The notes: a model not told the origin generated them from the sequence alone. A stretch of 15,525 nucleotides of DNA from Actinomycetota bacterium (GCA_016210805.1 JACQTL010000316.1:1-15525); one strand, 5' to 3'. Positions 6,315 to 14,703 are shown, numbered from the stretch's first letter. A program made the numbers and translations.

Positions 6315-7156
6315 TACTCCTCCGACGCGATCACGGTGCCGGTCATCTGGGAGGGGTGGACGTCGCAGCGGAAGAACCACTCCCCGGCGTCCAGGGCGGG
6401 CACGGGGTAGGTGATCGTCTCTCCCCCCTGGATGATGTCGCCGGTGAAAAGCGCCGTCGCTGCCGAGCCGTCCGTGTAGATCGAGACGTTGTGCGGAACG
6501 CCCGGCTCCCGGTTGTCGAAGACCAGGTCGAACGACCGGCCCGCGGGGACCTCGAGGACGTCGCCGTCGAACGACAGAGTGGGCACGGCGGTGATCGAGA
6601 CGGCGCCCGGGTCCGGCGAGGGGCCCGGCTCGGCCGCCGTGCCGAACCCCAGCGAGGGCTTGAACATCATGAAGTAGAGGATCGCCGCCAGGCCCACGAT
6701 GCCGATCGCGGCGATCGTGACCGGGGCCCGGGAGGCCAGCAGCTCGTCGAACTGCTCCTCGGTCACGGCCCTGGACCCCGCGGCCATCGACCGGGCCACC
6801 AGCCCGACCCTGCGGAAGTAGGGCCGGGCCATCGCGTACATCGACACCGAGGTGAGCACGAGGACCGCGATCGAGGCCCAGATCCAGGCCCGGCCCCACC
6901 ACTCCCCCAGGAACCCCGCCACGATGCCGCCGACCAGGAGGACCCCCAGGGACACGTAGAACCAGGTGATCGTGCCCCCCGAGAAGGTGACCAGCTCGGC
7001 GACCCGGGCGGGATCGCGCTCGCGGCGGATCTTGAAGGTCACGGCCATCGACGCGCCGTGCGAGGCCAGGAAACCGAAGACCCCCACGATGTGCAGGAAC
7101 ACCCACCAGCGATACAGATGACCCTCCCCGGACGGCGTGCCGGGCGATGGTACCAA
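6314..7156 (-). CDS. Membrane protein with C-terminal extracytoplasmic cupredoxin domain
   Basis: Of 280 residues, the first 165 hold four membrane helices (about 18-38, 65-83, 89-108, 146-164) resembling DUF2269-type proteins. Basic loops at 41-51 and 111-129 predict N-out and C-out topology, placing the C-terminus outside. Residues about 186-277 form a cupredoxin-like beta domain with H222, then F-F-R-C264-D-V-H267-P-S-Q-M271, the ligand set of a type 1 copper site. It probably transfers electrons or binds copper at the outer face. The start is uncertain: TTG at 7156 has no ribosome site, while a CTG at 7117 follows GGGGAGGG and would begin directly before L-Y-R-W-W and the first helix. Its stop overlaps the start of the Usp-Rieske-FAD fusion. 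It follows the pilus gene tadC by 22 bases. Confidence 0.85.
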   Translation of the reverse strand: MVPSPGTPSGEGHLYRWWVFLHIVGVFGFLASHGASMAVTFKIRRERDPARVAELVTFSGGTITWFYVSLGVLLVGGIVAGFLGEWWGRAWIWASIAVLVLTSVSMYAMARPYFRRVGLVARSMAAGSRAVTEEQFDELLASRAPVTIAAIGIVGLAAILYFMMFKPSLGFGTAAEPGPSPDPGAVSITAVPTLSFDGDVLEVPAGRSFDLVFDNREPGVPHNVSIYTDGSAATALFTGDIIQGGETITYPVPALDAGEWFFRCDVHPSQMTGTVIASEE

Positions 7157-7178
7157 GAGGCGGTCCGGGCCCTACGGG

Positions 7179-8117
7179 TCAGCCCCCGAAGAAGTTCTGG
7201 GCGACCCGGATCGCGCCCGGCCCGAGGACCACGACGAACAGGGCCGGCAGCACGCAGAAGATCATCGGGAACAGCAGCTTGAGGGGCGTGGTCATGGCCT
7301 TGCGCTCCGCCCGCTGCCGCCGCTTGACCCTGAGCTCCTTGGCCTGGGCCCGGAGGACCCCCGCGATCGAGACGCCGAAGATGTCCGCCTGGATCATGGC
7401 CAGCGTGAAGCCCCGCAGCTCCTCGACGTCGGTCCGGGAGGCGAGGTTCCGGAAGGCGTCCACGCGGGTCACCCCGAGCTGCATCTCCTGGAGCATCCTG
7501 GCGATCTCCTGGGAGAGGGTTCCCGGCACGTTCCTGATGACCTGGGCCAGGGCGGCGTCGAAGCCCAGCCCGGCCTCCACGCTGATCGTGAGGAGGTCCA
7601 TCGTGTCCGGGAGGGCCCGGGCGATCTCGTCCTGGCGCCGGGCCGCGGCCTGCCCCAGCCAGGCCCCCGGGATGAGCCACCCCACGCCCACGCCGATGCC
7701 CACCGCGACCAGCACGATCCCGCCGGTCCGGTTGGCGATCTGGGACAGCGAGTAGGCGGTCACCGCCCCTCCCAGGGACCCGAACACCTTGAACGCGGCG
7801 ACCTTCTCGGCGTCCCAGCCGGCGGGGCTCCCGGCCAGGGCCAGCTTGTGGGCGATGCGGCGACGCATCTCCTCGGGCGTGATCCGCCGGGCCATGCCTC
7901 CCAGGGCGCCGACCAGCGGGAGGAGGGCCCGCTCCAGGAACGACCGGGCCAGCTCCTGCTCCCGGAGGTCGGTGGAGCCGTGGACCGCGGCCACCTGGGC
8001 CTCGAGCATCTCCACCGGCCGACGTCGCCTGGCCAGGACGGCCTCGACCGTCATGCCCACCAGGACGACGGACCCGAACGTGGCCACCAGCGCGAAGGGG
8101 AGCAGGAGGCTAGACAT
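7179..8117 (-). CDS. tadC: Tad pilus platform protein TadC
   Basis: This 312-residue inner-membrane protein pairs with TadB as the assembly platform on which the CpaF ATPase acts. It has an N-terminal membrane segment, two central ones near residues 110-150, and a C-terminal one (L-K-L-L-F-P-M-I-F-C-V-L-P-A-L-F). Between them lies the type II secretion F domain with its typical start L-P-D-T-M-D-L-L-T-I-S-V-E-A-G-L-G-F-D-A-A-L. Length and order after tadB are as usual for the family. The ATG at 8117 overlaps the tadB stop by 8 bases, so the two are probably translationally coupled. It is the last recognisable pilus gene of the operon. Confidence 0.94.
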   Translation of the reverse strand: MSSLLLPFALVATFGSVVLVGMTVEAVLARRRRPVEMLEAQVAAVHGSTDLREQELARSFLERALLPLVGALGGMARRITPEEMRRRIAHKLALAGSPAGWDAEKVAAFKVFGSLGGAVTAYSLSQIANRTGGIVLVAVGIGVGVGWLIPGAWLGQAAARRQDEIARALPDTMDLLTISVEAGLGFDAALAQVIRNVPGTLSQEIARMLQEMQLGVTRVDAFRNLASRTDVEELRGFTLAMIQADIFGVSIAGVLRAQAKELRVKRRQRAERKAMTTPLKLLFPMIFCVLPALFVVVLGPGAIRVAQNFFGG

Positions 8118-10032
8118 CGATCTTCACGATCTTCCTCATCCAGGCGATGCCCACGGCCATCAGGCATCCGGCCGTCCCGAGCATCACGAGCCCGACCCGG
8201 GTGCTGAAGAGCAGGTTCAGGTACCCCGGGTTCACCTTGGCGATGTACAGGGCCACCAGGAACGGCAGCGCGGTCAGGATCGAGATGGACAGCCGTCCCT
8301 CGGCCGAGTACACGTCGATCTGGCGGCGGATCTGGTCCCGTTCCCGGACGGTGTCCGCCACGGTGTCCAGGATCTCGGCCAGGTTCCCGCCCACCTCGCG
8401 CTGGACGTTCACGCCGAGCACCGCCCACTTGAAGTCGTCGCTCCCGATCCGCTCGGCCATCGCGTTCATGGCCTCGTCCACGGGGCGGCCCAGCCGGATC
8501 TCGGCGACGACCCGTCCGAACTCCGTGGACCCGGGCTCCCCGATCTCCTTGGCCACCATGTCCAGGGCCTGGAAGAAGCTGTGCCCGGCCCGCAGGGAGG
8601 AGGCCAGGATCATGAGGATGTCGGCGAGCTGCCCGTGGAGCCTCTTGTTCCGCTTCCTGACCGCCCGGGCCAGGAGGAGCGGGGGGACGAGCGCCCCCAC
8701 GGCCGCGATGATCCCGGCGAAGATCGCGCTCCCCAGCAGGCCGAACCCCACGGCGGCTCCCACCAGGGCGGCCAGGCCGGTGGCCGCCACGAACTCCCCG
8801 GTTCGCAGGGGGAGCCCGGCCCGCTCGAGCCGCGTGGTCAGCCTCCCGCCCAGGCCGCTCGCCGCAACGACGCGCTCGGCGCCCTGGACCACGGGCTCGG
8901 GAAGCCAGGCCCCCAGGCCCCGCTCGCGCTCCCCGGCCTCGTCGTCCTCGTCGGTCCGGGCCGCCATCCGGCGGACCAGCTCGCGGTCGCGCCGGGTCCG
9001 GTCCCTGGCCCCCAGCCACATGACCAGCAGCAGGAAGGCGGCCAGGAAGGAAAGGCCCAGGGCGACCGCCAGGCCCCAGGCCCCCGCCAGGAGGGGGGAG
9101 GCCGGGGCCGGGGGCTCGGCGGTCGGGGCCCCGGACGGCGGGGGCGCCACCTTGGGGAACAGGGCGAGGGCCGCGTCGGCGCCCGACGGCGCCGCGACGC
9201 CGATCTCGACCTGTCCGCCGCTCTTCAGGACCGACCGGTACGTGATCACGTACTGGTTCGAGAGCTCGCCGGCCAGCCCCGCGTAGACCTCGGAGAGGTC
9301 GGCGGTCCCGGCCGGCGCGTACCGGCCGCCCGTCCGGTCGGCCAGCGTCTGGAGGGCCTCCACGTCGAACTCGCCGGTCCTGAGGCCCACGGTGTAGAGG
9401 GTGGCCTCGGCGGCCCTGGCCGCGGCGACCGCTCCCTTGAGGGTGGCCTCGCTCGCCGTGTCCCCCCCGTCGGACAGGACGATCACGTTGCGCTGCCCGG
9501 CCCCGGCGAACATCCCGCTGGCCTCCACCACGGCGTCGTACAGGGAGGTCTCTCCCTCGGCCGCGAGCTTCCCCAGGGCCTGGAGCACGGCCGCCCGGTC
9601 GGGGGTGAGCTCGTGCAGGACCCGGGGCTCGTCGGCGAACGTGACGATGCCCACCCGGAGCCCCTCCCCCTCTGGTAGCTCTGTGACGAACTGGAGGGCC
9701 GCGGCGATCGCGGCGGCCAGGGGCTCGCCCTTCATCGAGCCGGACGTGTCCAGCACGAGCACCGCGTCCACCGGCTCCCCGGCCTCCGACAGGCGCTCGA
9801 TCGTGAAGTCGTCGATCGGCCGTCCGCCCTCGGTGAGCTCCACCGTCTCCGCCGTCGCGGTCTCGGCCCCCTCGATCGACAGCGTGACCCGGACCTCCGG
9901 GAACCCCTCCAGGGAGACCTCCCGGATCGCGACGCCGCCCTCGTCGGGCTCCGCGGCGAGGGCGGGCAGGGCCAGGAGGGCGGCGGCCAGGCCCCCGACG
10001 CCGAGGGCCGCCAGGGCCCGGCGGGCCGTCAT
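8110..10032 (-). CDS. tadB: vWA-TadB fusion, Tad pilus platform protein
   Basis: The 640-residue protein joins two parts. Residues 1-27 are a signal peptide (cut near L-A-A). Residues about 88-265 are a von Willebrand A domain with an intact metal-ion site: D95-T-S97-G-S99, T162 and D188. A proline-rich linker (296-312) and a membrane helix (about 315-340) follow. Residues about 390-640 are TadB: two helices near 414-455, the type II secretion F domain (D-I-L-M-I-L-A-S-S-L-R-A-G-H-S-F-F-Q-A-L from 471) and two C-terminal helices. TadB alone is usually about 260-330 residues, so this is a fusion. The vWA part would be outside the cell and the TadB part faces the ATPase. The ATG at 10032 overlaps the cpaF stop as ATGA; the same frame stays open upstream only as a shadow of cpaF. 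Confidence 0.93.
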   Translation of the reverse strand: MTARRALAALGVGGLAAALLALPALAAEPDEGGVAIREVSLEGFPEVRVTLSIEGAETATAETVELTEGGRPIDDFTIERLSEAGEPVDAVLVLDTSGSMKGEPLAAAIAAALQFVTELPEGEGLRVGIVTFADEPRVLHELTPDRAAVLQALGKLAAEGETSLYDAVVEASGMFAGAGQRNVIVLSDGGDTASEATLKGAVAAARAAEATLYTVGLRTGEFDVEALQTLADRTGGRYAPAGTADLSEVYAGLAGELSNQYVITYRSVLKSGGQVEIGVAAPSGADAALALFPKVAPPPSGAPTAEPPAPASPLLAGAWGLAVALGLSFLAAFLLLVMWLGARDRTRRDRELVRRMAARTDEDDEAGERERGLGAWLPEPVVQGAERVVAASGLGGRLTTRLERAGLPLRTGEFVAATGLAALVGAAVGFGLLGSAIFAGIIAAVGALVPPLLLARAVRKRNKRLHGQLADILMILASSLRAGHSFFQALDMVAKEIGEPGSTEFGRVVAEIRLGRPVDEAMNAMAERIGSDDFKWAVLGVNVQREVGGNLAEILDTVADTVRERDQIRRQIDVYSAEGRLSISILTALPFLVALYIAKVNPGYLNLLFSTRVGLVMLGTAGCLMAVGIAWMRKIVKIDV

Positions 10033-11408
10033 CGGGCCGCCCCCGCCGGCATGAACATGGCCGCGCCCAGCCTGATCCCCTTGTCCTCGAGCTTCTCCAG
10101 GAACTTGGGGCGCAGCCCGGTCGGGCGGAGCCCGCCCACGAACCTCCCCTCCTGGTCGGTGCCCGCCCGGAAGTCGAACAGGAAGATGTCCTGGATCGTG
10201 ATGACGTCGCCCTCCATGCCCACCACCTCGGTGATGTGGGTGATGCGCCGGGAGCCGTCCTTCAGCCGGGCCTGGTGGATGATCAGGTCGATCGCCGAGG
10301 CGATCTGCTCGCGGAGCGCCCGGACGGTGAGCTCCATCCCGGCCATCATCGACACCGTCTCCAGGCGGGACAGCGAGTCGCGGGGCGAGTTCGCGTGGAT
10401 CGTCGAGATCGAGCCGTCGTGGCCGGTGTTCATGGCCTGGAGCATGTCCAGGGCCTCGCCGCCCCGGACCTCCCCGACCACGATCCGGTCCGGGCGCATC
10501 CTCAGGGCGTTGCGGACCAGGTCCCGGATCGTCACTTCGCCCCGGCCCTCGATGTTCGGGGGCCGGTACTCGAGGCGGACCACGTGGGGCTGCTGGAGCT
10601 TGAGCTCCGCGGCGTCCTCGATCGTGATGATCCGCTCGTCGTGGGGGATGAACGACGACAGCACGTTCAGCGTGGTGGTCTTCCCGGCCCCCGTCCCGCC
10701 CGAGACCAGCACGTTGGTGCGGCCCCGGACGCAGGCCTCCAGGAAGCCGGCCACGTCGTCGGAGATCGTCCCGAAGGCCACCAGGTCGCCGGTCTCGTAG
10801 GGGTCGGCGGCGAACTTGCGGATCGTCAGGGCGGGCCCGTCCACGGCGAGCGGGGGGATGATGGCGTTCACCCGGGAACCGTCCGGGAGCCTCGCGTCGA
10901 CGTACGGCGAGGCCTCGTCGATCCGCCGCCCCACCTTGGTGACGATCTTGTCGATCGTCCACCGGAGCTGCCGGTCGTCGTGGAACTTGGCCCCCGTCCA
11001 GTAGAGCTTCCCGGCCCGCTCCACGTAGATCGTCTCCGCGCTGTTCACCATGATCTCGGTGACGTCCGGGTCCCGGATGAACGGCTCCAGGGGGCCGAAC
11101 CCCACGATCGAGTCCCCGATCTGGCGGATGATCTGGCCCTTCTCCTGGGCGGAGAACGGGACGTCCTCCTCCTCGAGGATCTCCCGGAGCCGCTTCACCA
11201 CCAGCTCGCGGAGCTCGGGCTCCGACTGGTCGTCGTCGTAGAGCGTGGGCCCCAGGACCTCGACCAGCCGGTTCTGGATCCTGGCCCTTGTCTCGGCGAT
11301 CCGGTCGGGCCGCTCGGCCTTGGCCAGGCGGTCGGCCAGGCTCTTGCCGTTGCCCCCGACCCCCTCGTGGGCCAGTCGGTCCGCCAGCGACTTACCCTCG
11401 CCGCTCAT
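10029..11408 (-). CDS. cpaF: Tad pilus assembly ATPase CpaF/TadA
   Basis: This 459-residue cytoplasmic secretion ATPase powers pilus assembly. Walker A is G237-G-T-G-A-G-K243-T-T, the Asp box is I-T-I-E-D-A-A-E-L (261-269), Walker B is I-V-V-G-E-V-R-G-G-E (309-318), and the His box is G-H-D-G-S-I-S-T-I-H-A-N (329-340). The N-terminal domain contains the typical G-F-G-P-L-E-P-F, E-I-M-V-N and D-A-R-L-P-D-G-S-R-V-N-A. Oddly, the first 30 residues carry the motif G-K-S-L-A-D-R-L-A twice (residues 5-13 and 21-29). The ATG at 11408 lies 3 bases after the cpaE stop; the cpaF stop overlaps the tadB start by 4 bases. Confidence 0.96.
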   Translation of the reverse strand: MSGEGKSLADRLAHEGVGGNGKSLADRLAKAERPDRIAETRARIQNRLVEVLGPTLYDDDQSEPELRELVVKRLREILEEEDVPFSAQEKGQIIRQIGDSIVGFGPLEPFIRDPDVTEIMVNSAETIYVERAGKLYWTGAKFHDDRQLRWTIDKIVTKVGRRIDEASPYVDARLPDGSRVNAIIPPLAVDGPALTIRKFAADPYETGDLVAFGTISDDVAGFLEACVRGRTNVLVSGGTGAGKTTTLNVLSSFIPHDERIITIEDAAELKLQQPHVVRLEYRPPNIEGRGEVTIRDLVRNALRMRPDRIVVGEVRGGEALDMLQAMNTGHDGSISTIHANSPRDSLSRLETVSMMAGMELTVRALREQIASAIDLIIHQARLKDGSRRITHITEVVGMEGDVITIQDIFLFDFRAGTDQEGRFVGGLRPTGLRPKFLEKLEDKGIRLGAAMFMPAGAAR

Positions 11409-11411
11409 CGC

Positions 11412-12635
11412 TCACCGCCTCCGGAAGACCCCGCGGGAGCGGGGGTCGGCCCCGAACGCGAAGGCGGGGGTGGTCCCCTCCTCCGCGGCCGGGGACCTGA
11501 TCAGCATGTCGGCCAGAGAGGCCACGCTCCTGGCCACGTCGGACTTGGGCTCCTCGAAGTACACCGGCCGGCCCCGGTTCAGGCACAGTGGCACGAGGCG
11601 GCTCGACGGGATCGTGGCGTCGACCTGGAGCTTCATCACCCGCTCGACCCGCTCGGGCTCCAGGCCCACCTTGGCGTCGGCCCAGTTGAGCACGACCCTG
11701 AACCGCTCCCTGGGGAACCCGATGGCCAGCAGGGTGTCCATGGCCTTGGACAGGTGCCGGATGCCCACCACGTCGAGCCCGGTGATCAGGACGATCGTGT
11801 CGGACAGGTCGAACGAGGCCAGGGTGTGGTCCGAGTAGTCGGCCGCGGAGTCGACGACCGTGTAGGCGAACGTGGACCGGACGGCCCGGAGGACCTTGCC
11901 GACCGACTCGCCGTGGACCGTCTGGGCCGCCGGGTCGGGGGGCGAGCCGAAGCCCCACAGGTTGTCGGCCAGCTGGGTGGCCGCCGACATGATCGTCTCC
12001 TTCTCGGTCCGGTCGCCCACCGCGATGAGGTCCTGGATGGGCCGCCCCGGCTCCCGCCCGTAGTAGGTGAAGACGTCCCCCATGCCCAGGTCCAGGTCGA
12101 CCAGGGCGGTCTGCTTGCCGCTGATGTCAGAGATGGCCGCGGCCAGATTGCAGGACAGGAACGTCTTCCCGGTGCCTCCCTTGGACGAGAAGACCGAGAT
12201 CACCGTGCCCTGGTCGCCCGTGTCTCGGCCGGGCTCCCTGGGGATGGCCACCCGGAGGTTCGCCGACCAGGCGATGGCCTGCTCCATGGCCTCCCGGAAC
12301 TCCTGGCTGCCCCGGGACAGGTCGACCACGTCGCGGACCCCGGCCCGCATGGCCACGGGCAGGAAGCCGTTCGGGGCGTGGTCCCGCACGGCCACGACCG
12401 CCGTGGTCGGCGAGGAGCGGGCCACGAACTCGGCCAGCCCGAGCACGTCCGGGTCCTTGATCCCGGGGGACAGCACGAGCACGTCGGCGTACTCCTCGCC
12501 GGCCAGGAGGGACTCCTCCACGGCCGTCACCGAGGGGACCCAGCCGATCCCATCGGGGTCGGCCTCCATGACCCGGGCCACCTGCTGGCGGAACGTCGGC
12601 GGGGAGCCCACCGCGATCACGCGCGTATCCGTCAT
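11412..12635 (-). CDS. cpaE: CpaE/TadZ-type MinD/ParA ATPase of the Tad pilus
   Basis: The 407-residue product has an N-terminal receiver-like domain (about 1-125) followed by a MinD/ParA ATPase domain. The deviant Walker A is F-S-S-K152-G-G-T-G-K157-T158, the second motif is A-L-V-D180-L-D182-L-G-M-G-D, and a third acidic motif is T-V-V-D262-S. In Tad systems this protein localises the secretion machine, often to a pole or other site on the membrane. The last ~40 residues (A-A-E-E-G onward) are low complexity and end in basic R-R-R. The gene starts 7 bases after cpaB and stops 3 bases before cpaF. Confidence 0.94.
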   Translation of the reverse strand: MTDTRVIAVGSPPTFRQQVARVMEADPDGIGWVPSVTAVEESLLAGEEYADVLVLSPGIKDPDVLGLAEFVARSSPTTAVVAVRDHAPNGFLPVAMRAGVRDVVDLSRGSQEFREAMEQAIAWSANLRVAIPREPGRDTGDQGTVISVFSSKGGTGKTFLSCNLAAAISDISGKQTALVDLDLGMGDVFTYYGREPGRPIQDLIAVGDRTEKETIMSAATQLADNLWGFGSPPDPAAQTVHGESVGKVLRAVRSTFAYTVVDSAADYSDHTLASFDLSDTIVLITGLDVVGIRHLSKAMDTLLAIGFPRERFRVVLNWADAKVGLEPERVERVMKLQVDATIPSSRLVPLCLNRGRPVYFEEPKSDVARSVASLADMLIRSPAAEEGTTPAFAFGADPRSRGVFRRR

Positions 12636-12642
12636 CCGGTCA

Positions 12643-13371
12643 TCACCGTCCGATCAGCTGTCCCACCTGCACCGGCGCCTGGTCGACCCCCACGCCCTCA
12701 GGTGGCAGCAGCGAGAGCCAGATCGTCCCGTTCTCCTGTGCGAACACGAGCTTCTCGGCGTCGCGGGGGAGCAGGGCCATGGTCACCACGACGTTCTCCG
12801 CCCCCCGCTCCAGGCCGGGCGTCGCCACCCGGAGGACCTGGACGTCGGGCACCAGGGTGACCGTGTAGTCGCCCAGCTCCCGGCGCGTGCCATCCTTCTG
12901 GATCACCTGGACGTCCTGGAACGTGGCGAAGACGGTGATCCGGTCGCCCTGCTGCACCGCTCCCCCGGCCACCCGGGGGGCCTCGAGCTGGATGCTGACC
13001 GCCTGGAAGCCCTCGGGGATCCCCAGGGCCCCCCCGGGGAGCTCGGTGCTGCCCTGGAGCCGGGCGGTGGAGATCTGCTCGCCGGCCAGGATCGGGACCG
13101 TGGCCCGCCGGCCCTCGAGCTGGGACAGGGATGTCACCGCCCCCTTGACCAGCGACTCGCGGGCGATCCGGGTGCTCTCGAAGGCCCCCGACGCGATCAG
13201 GGCGTCCATGTCGGACCCCGCGGGGATGTCGCGTTTCGAGACGATGACGGTCGCCTGGTCGCCCCCGCTGGACGCCTCCTCCCGGACCCCGCGGACGTAC
13301 ATGAACACCGCCGCGGTGGCCGTGGTGGCCAGCAGGAACGCCACCACCAGCACCAGCCCTCGCGCCTTCAT
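12643..13371 (-). CDS. cpaB: Flp pilus assembly protein CpaB/RcpC
   Basis: The 242-residue product has one N-terminal membrane anchor (about 6-26) and an exported body. The SAF-like domain lies at about 41-105: T-V-I-V-S-K-R-D-I-P-A-G, then a second conserved I-L-A-G-E-Q-I. The downstream region has the family's G-D-R-I-T-V-F-A-T-F motif (142-151) and V-Q-V-L-R-V-A (177-183). In Gram-negatives CpaB/RcpC works with the secretin; here no secretin is visible, so it may act at the cell wall or membrane. The ATG follows GGGAGCGAGG. It begins 24 bases after the TadG-like gene. Confidence 0.92.
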   Translation of the reverse strand: MKARGLVLVVAFLLATTATAAVFMYVRGVREEASSGGDQATVIVSKRDIPAGSDMDALIASGAFESTRIARESLVKGAVTSLSQLEGRRATVPILAGEQISTARLQGSTELPGGALGIPEGFQAVSIQLEAPRVAGGAVQQGDRITVFATFQDVQVIQKDGTRRELGDYTVTLVPDVQVLRVATPGLERGAENVVVTMALLPRDAEKLVFAQENGTIWLSLLPPEGVGVDQAPVQVGQLIGR

Positions 13372-13395
13372 GTCCTCGCTCCCTTCGTTCGCTCG

Positions 13396-14703
13396 TCAGT
13401 CGTCCAGCCGGATGGCCCTCAGGCCGAAGTCGCCGCCCAGGCCCGGGTTCGTCCCGCCCACCTGGGCGCCCTGCCACGAGGCCACCAGGCACACTCCGTT
13501 GGGGTCGGGGGGGCGTATCCCGCACAGCCCGGGCGTCCCGGCCACCGCCCAGTCGAACTTCACCTGCACGGCGGGCTCGTTGCCCGTCCTCCAGGTGACG
13601 ACGTGCGAGGTCGGGTCGTAGTCGTAGTGGAGACCCTCCTGGAACACCGTCGTGACCCCCTTGACCTTCTTGGAGAGCTCCAGGCCGGTGACCTGGTCGG
13701 CCACAGTGCCCCCCGGGCAGCCCCCACCGGAGACCGCGTCGAGGTCCAGGGTGGAGAGGGGGGCGAAGTCGTGAGAGGTCGAGCACGACCCGCCCTGGCC
13801 GGGGACGCCGACGGCCGCGGGGTCGTTCCCCTTCAGGACCTCCTCGACCTGGAGAGCCGCGAACCCGACGATCGCGTACTTCTCCTTCCCGGAGGTCGTG
13901 ACCATCGAGCTCGGGTCGTTGATGGGGAAGTGCTTGATCCTCCCGATCTGGTCCGCGAGGGCCGCGAACCAGTTCGACGTGCTGTGTCCGCTGTCCACGC
14001 AGACCAGCGTGGGGATCCGGGTGAGGACGACGTTGGAGAGCGCGCCTCCCGTGATCCACTCCCGGCGGTCGGAGGAGCCCGCGTTCGGACAGCTCGCTTC
14101 GGCCGACACGCCCCAGGCCCCCAGGTTCATGAACCCCCAGTTGGAGCTGTCGGCCAGGTCGTGGTCGGCGCTGTTGTCGAACCAGTAGGAGCACTGGGTC
14201 CCCAGGGCCTGGTACGCGCAGGGGAACACCCCCGTGGCCGGGTCGATGGCGAACTCGATCGGGACCGGGCTGGTCCCCCCGGCCGGCCCCCAGATGGCCC
14301 TGGCGTCGGCACCGACCGTGCCCTCGTCCCCGAGCCCCAGGATCGGGGCGAAGAACAGGTCGATGGGAGCCTGCGCGGAGACCCTGGCGGACCCGGAGGA
14401 CTCCCCGGTGCACCCCACCGTCTCGAAGCTCGTGACGGCGGCGGCGGGCTCGTTCGCGGCGGTCAGCGAGGAGGCCTGCACCCCGGCATCGCCGGTCTCT
14501 CCCAGGGCGCAGGACTGCGCGGCGGCCAGGGCCGCAGCGTCAGTCCCCGCCACCATGCGCCGGCGCATCGTCAGCATGCCGCCCAGGTCGACGACCAGGA
14601 CGAGCATCCCCAGGACCGCGGCCAGGGAGATGGCCACCAGGGCCGCGGTGGCCCCCCGCTCGTCGCCGAGCCGGAGCCCCCGGAGCCTCCCGGTCACTCG
14701 CAT
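13396..14703 (-). CDS. TadG-like pilus-assembly protein (TadE/G-like N-terminus)
   Basis: This 435-residue protein starts with a short basic leader and the TadE/G-like segment R-G17-A-T-A-A-L-V-A-I-S-L, a single hydrophobic helix (about 18-42), then M-R-R-R-M and D-A-A-A-L-A-A-A-Q, a layout known for putative Flp pilus-assembly TadE/G-like proteins. The remaining ~370 residues are presumably outside the cell and contain ten cysteines, an even number consistent with disulfides. Many TadG proteins carry a vWA domain; none is visible here. The ATG at 14703 is chosen because it overlaps the tadE stop by 10 bases and lies just before the conserved N-terminus; the same frame stays open further upstream inside tadE. 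It probably caps or anchors the pilus, which is inference. Confidence 0.85.
   Translation of the reverse strand: MRVTGRLRGLRLGDERGATAALVAISLAAVLGMLVLVVDLGGMLTMRRRMVAGTDAAALAAAQSCALGETGDAGVQASSLTAANEPAAAVTSFETVGCTGESSGSARVSAQAPIDLFFAPILGLGDEGTVGADARAIWGPAGGTSPVPIEFAIDPATGVFPCAYQALGTQCSYWFDNSADHDLADSSNWGFMNLGAWGVSAEASCPNAGSSDRREWITGGALSNVVLTRIPTLVCVDSGHSTSNWFAALADQIGRIKHFPINDPSSMVTTSGKEKYAIVGFAALQVEEVLKGNDPAAVGVPGQGGSCSTSHDFAPLSTLDLDAVSGGGCPGGTVADQVTGLELSKKVKGVTTVFQEGLHYDYDPTSHVVTWRTGNEPAVQVKFDWAVAGTPGLCGIRPPDPNGVCLVASWQGAQVGGTNPGLGGDFGLRAIRLDD

Noticed and set aside
3870..6410. Long open frame on the + strand opposite the transporter and fusion genes
   Set aside because: Low-complexity G/P/R/H-rich translation typical of the antisense of GC-rich genes; the - strand carries intact recognised domains.
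6315..7106. N-terminal extension of the Usp-Rieske-FAD frame into the cupredoxin gene
   Set aside because: It is an out-of-frame reading of the cupredoxin gene; the GTG at 6314 has a ribosome site and starts the Usp domain exactly.
7127..7169. Inverted repeat CCCGGAC/GTCCGGG between tadC and the cupredoxin gene
   Set aside because: Only 7 bp with a loop of about 29 bases; expected by chance in such GC-rich sequence and not convincing as a terminator.
10033..10962. N-terminal extension of the vWA-TadB frame into cpaF
   Set aside because: The extension is R/G/P-rich shadow of cpaF; a signal peptide begins at the ATG at 10032, overlapping the cpaF stop.
13396..14703. D-S-G-H-S in the TadG-like protein as a vWA metal site
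   Set aside because: The third position is G instead of S, and no matching T or second D motif in a vWA context was seen.
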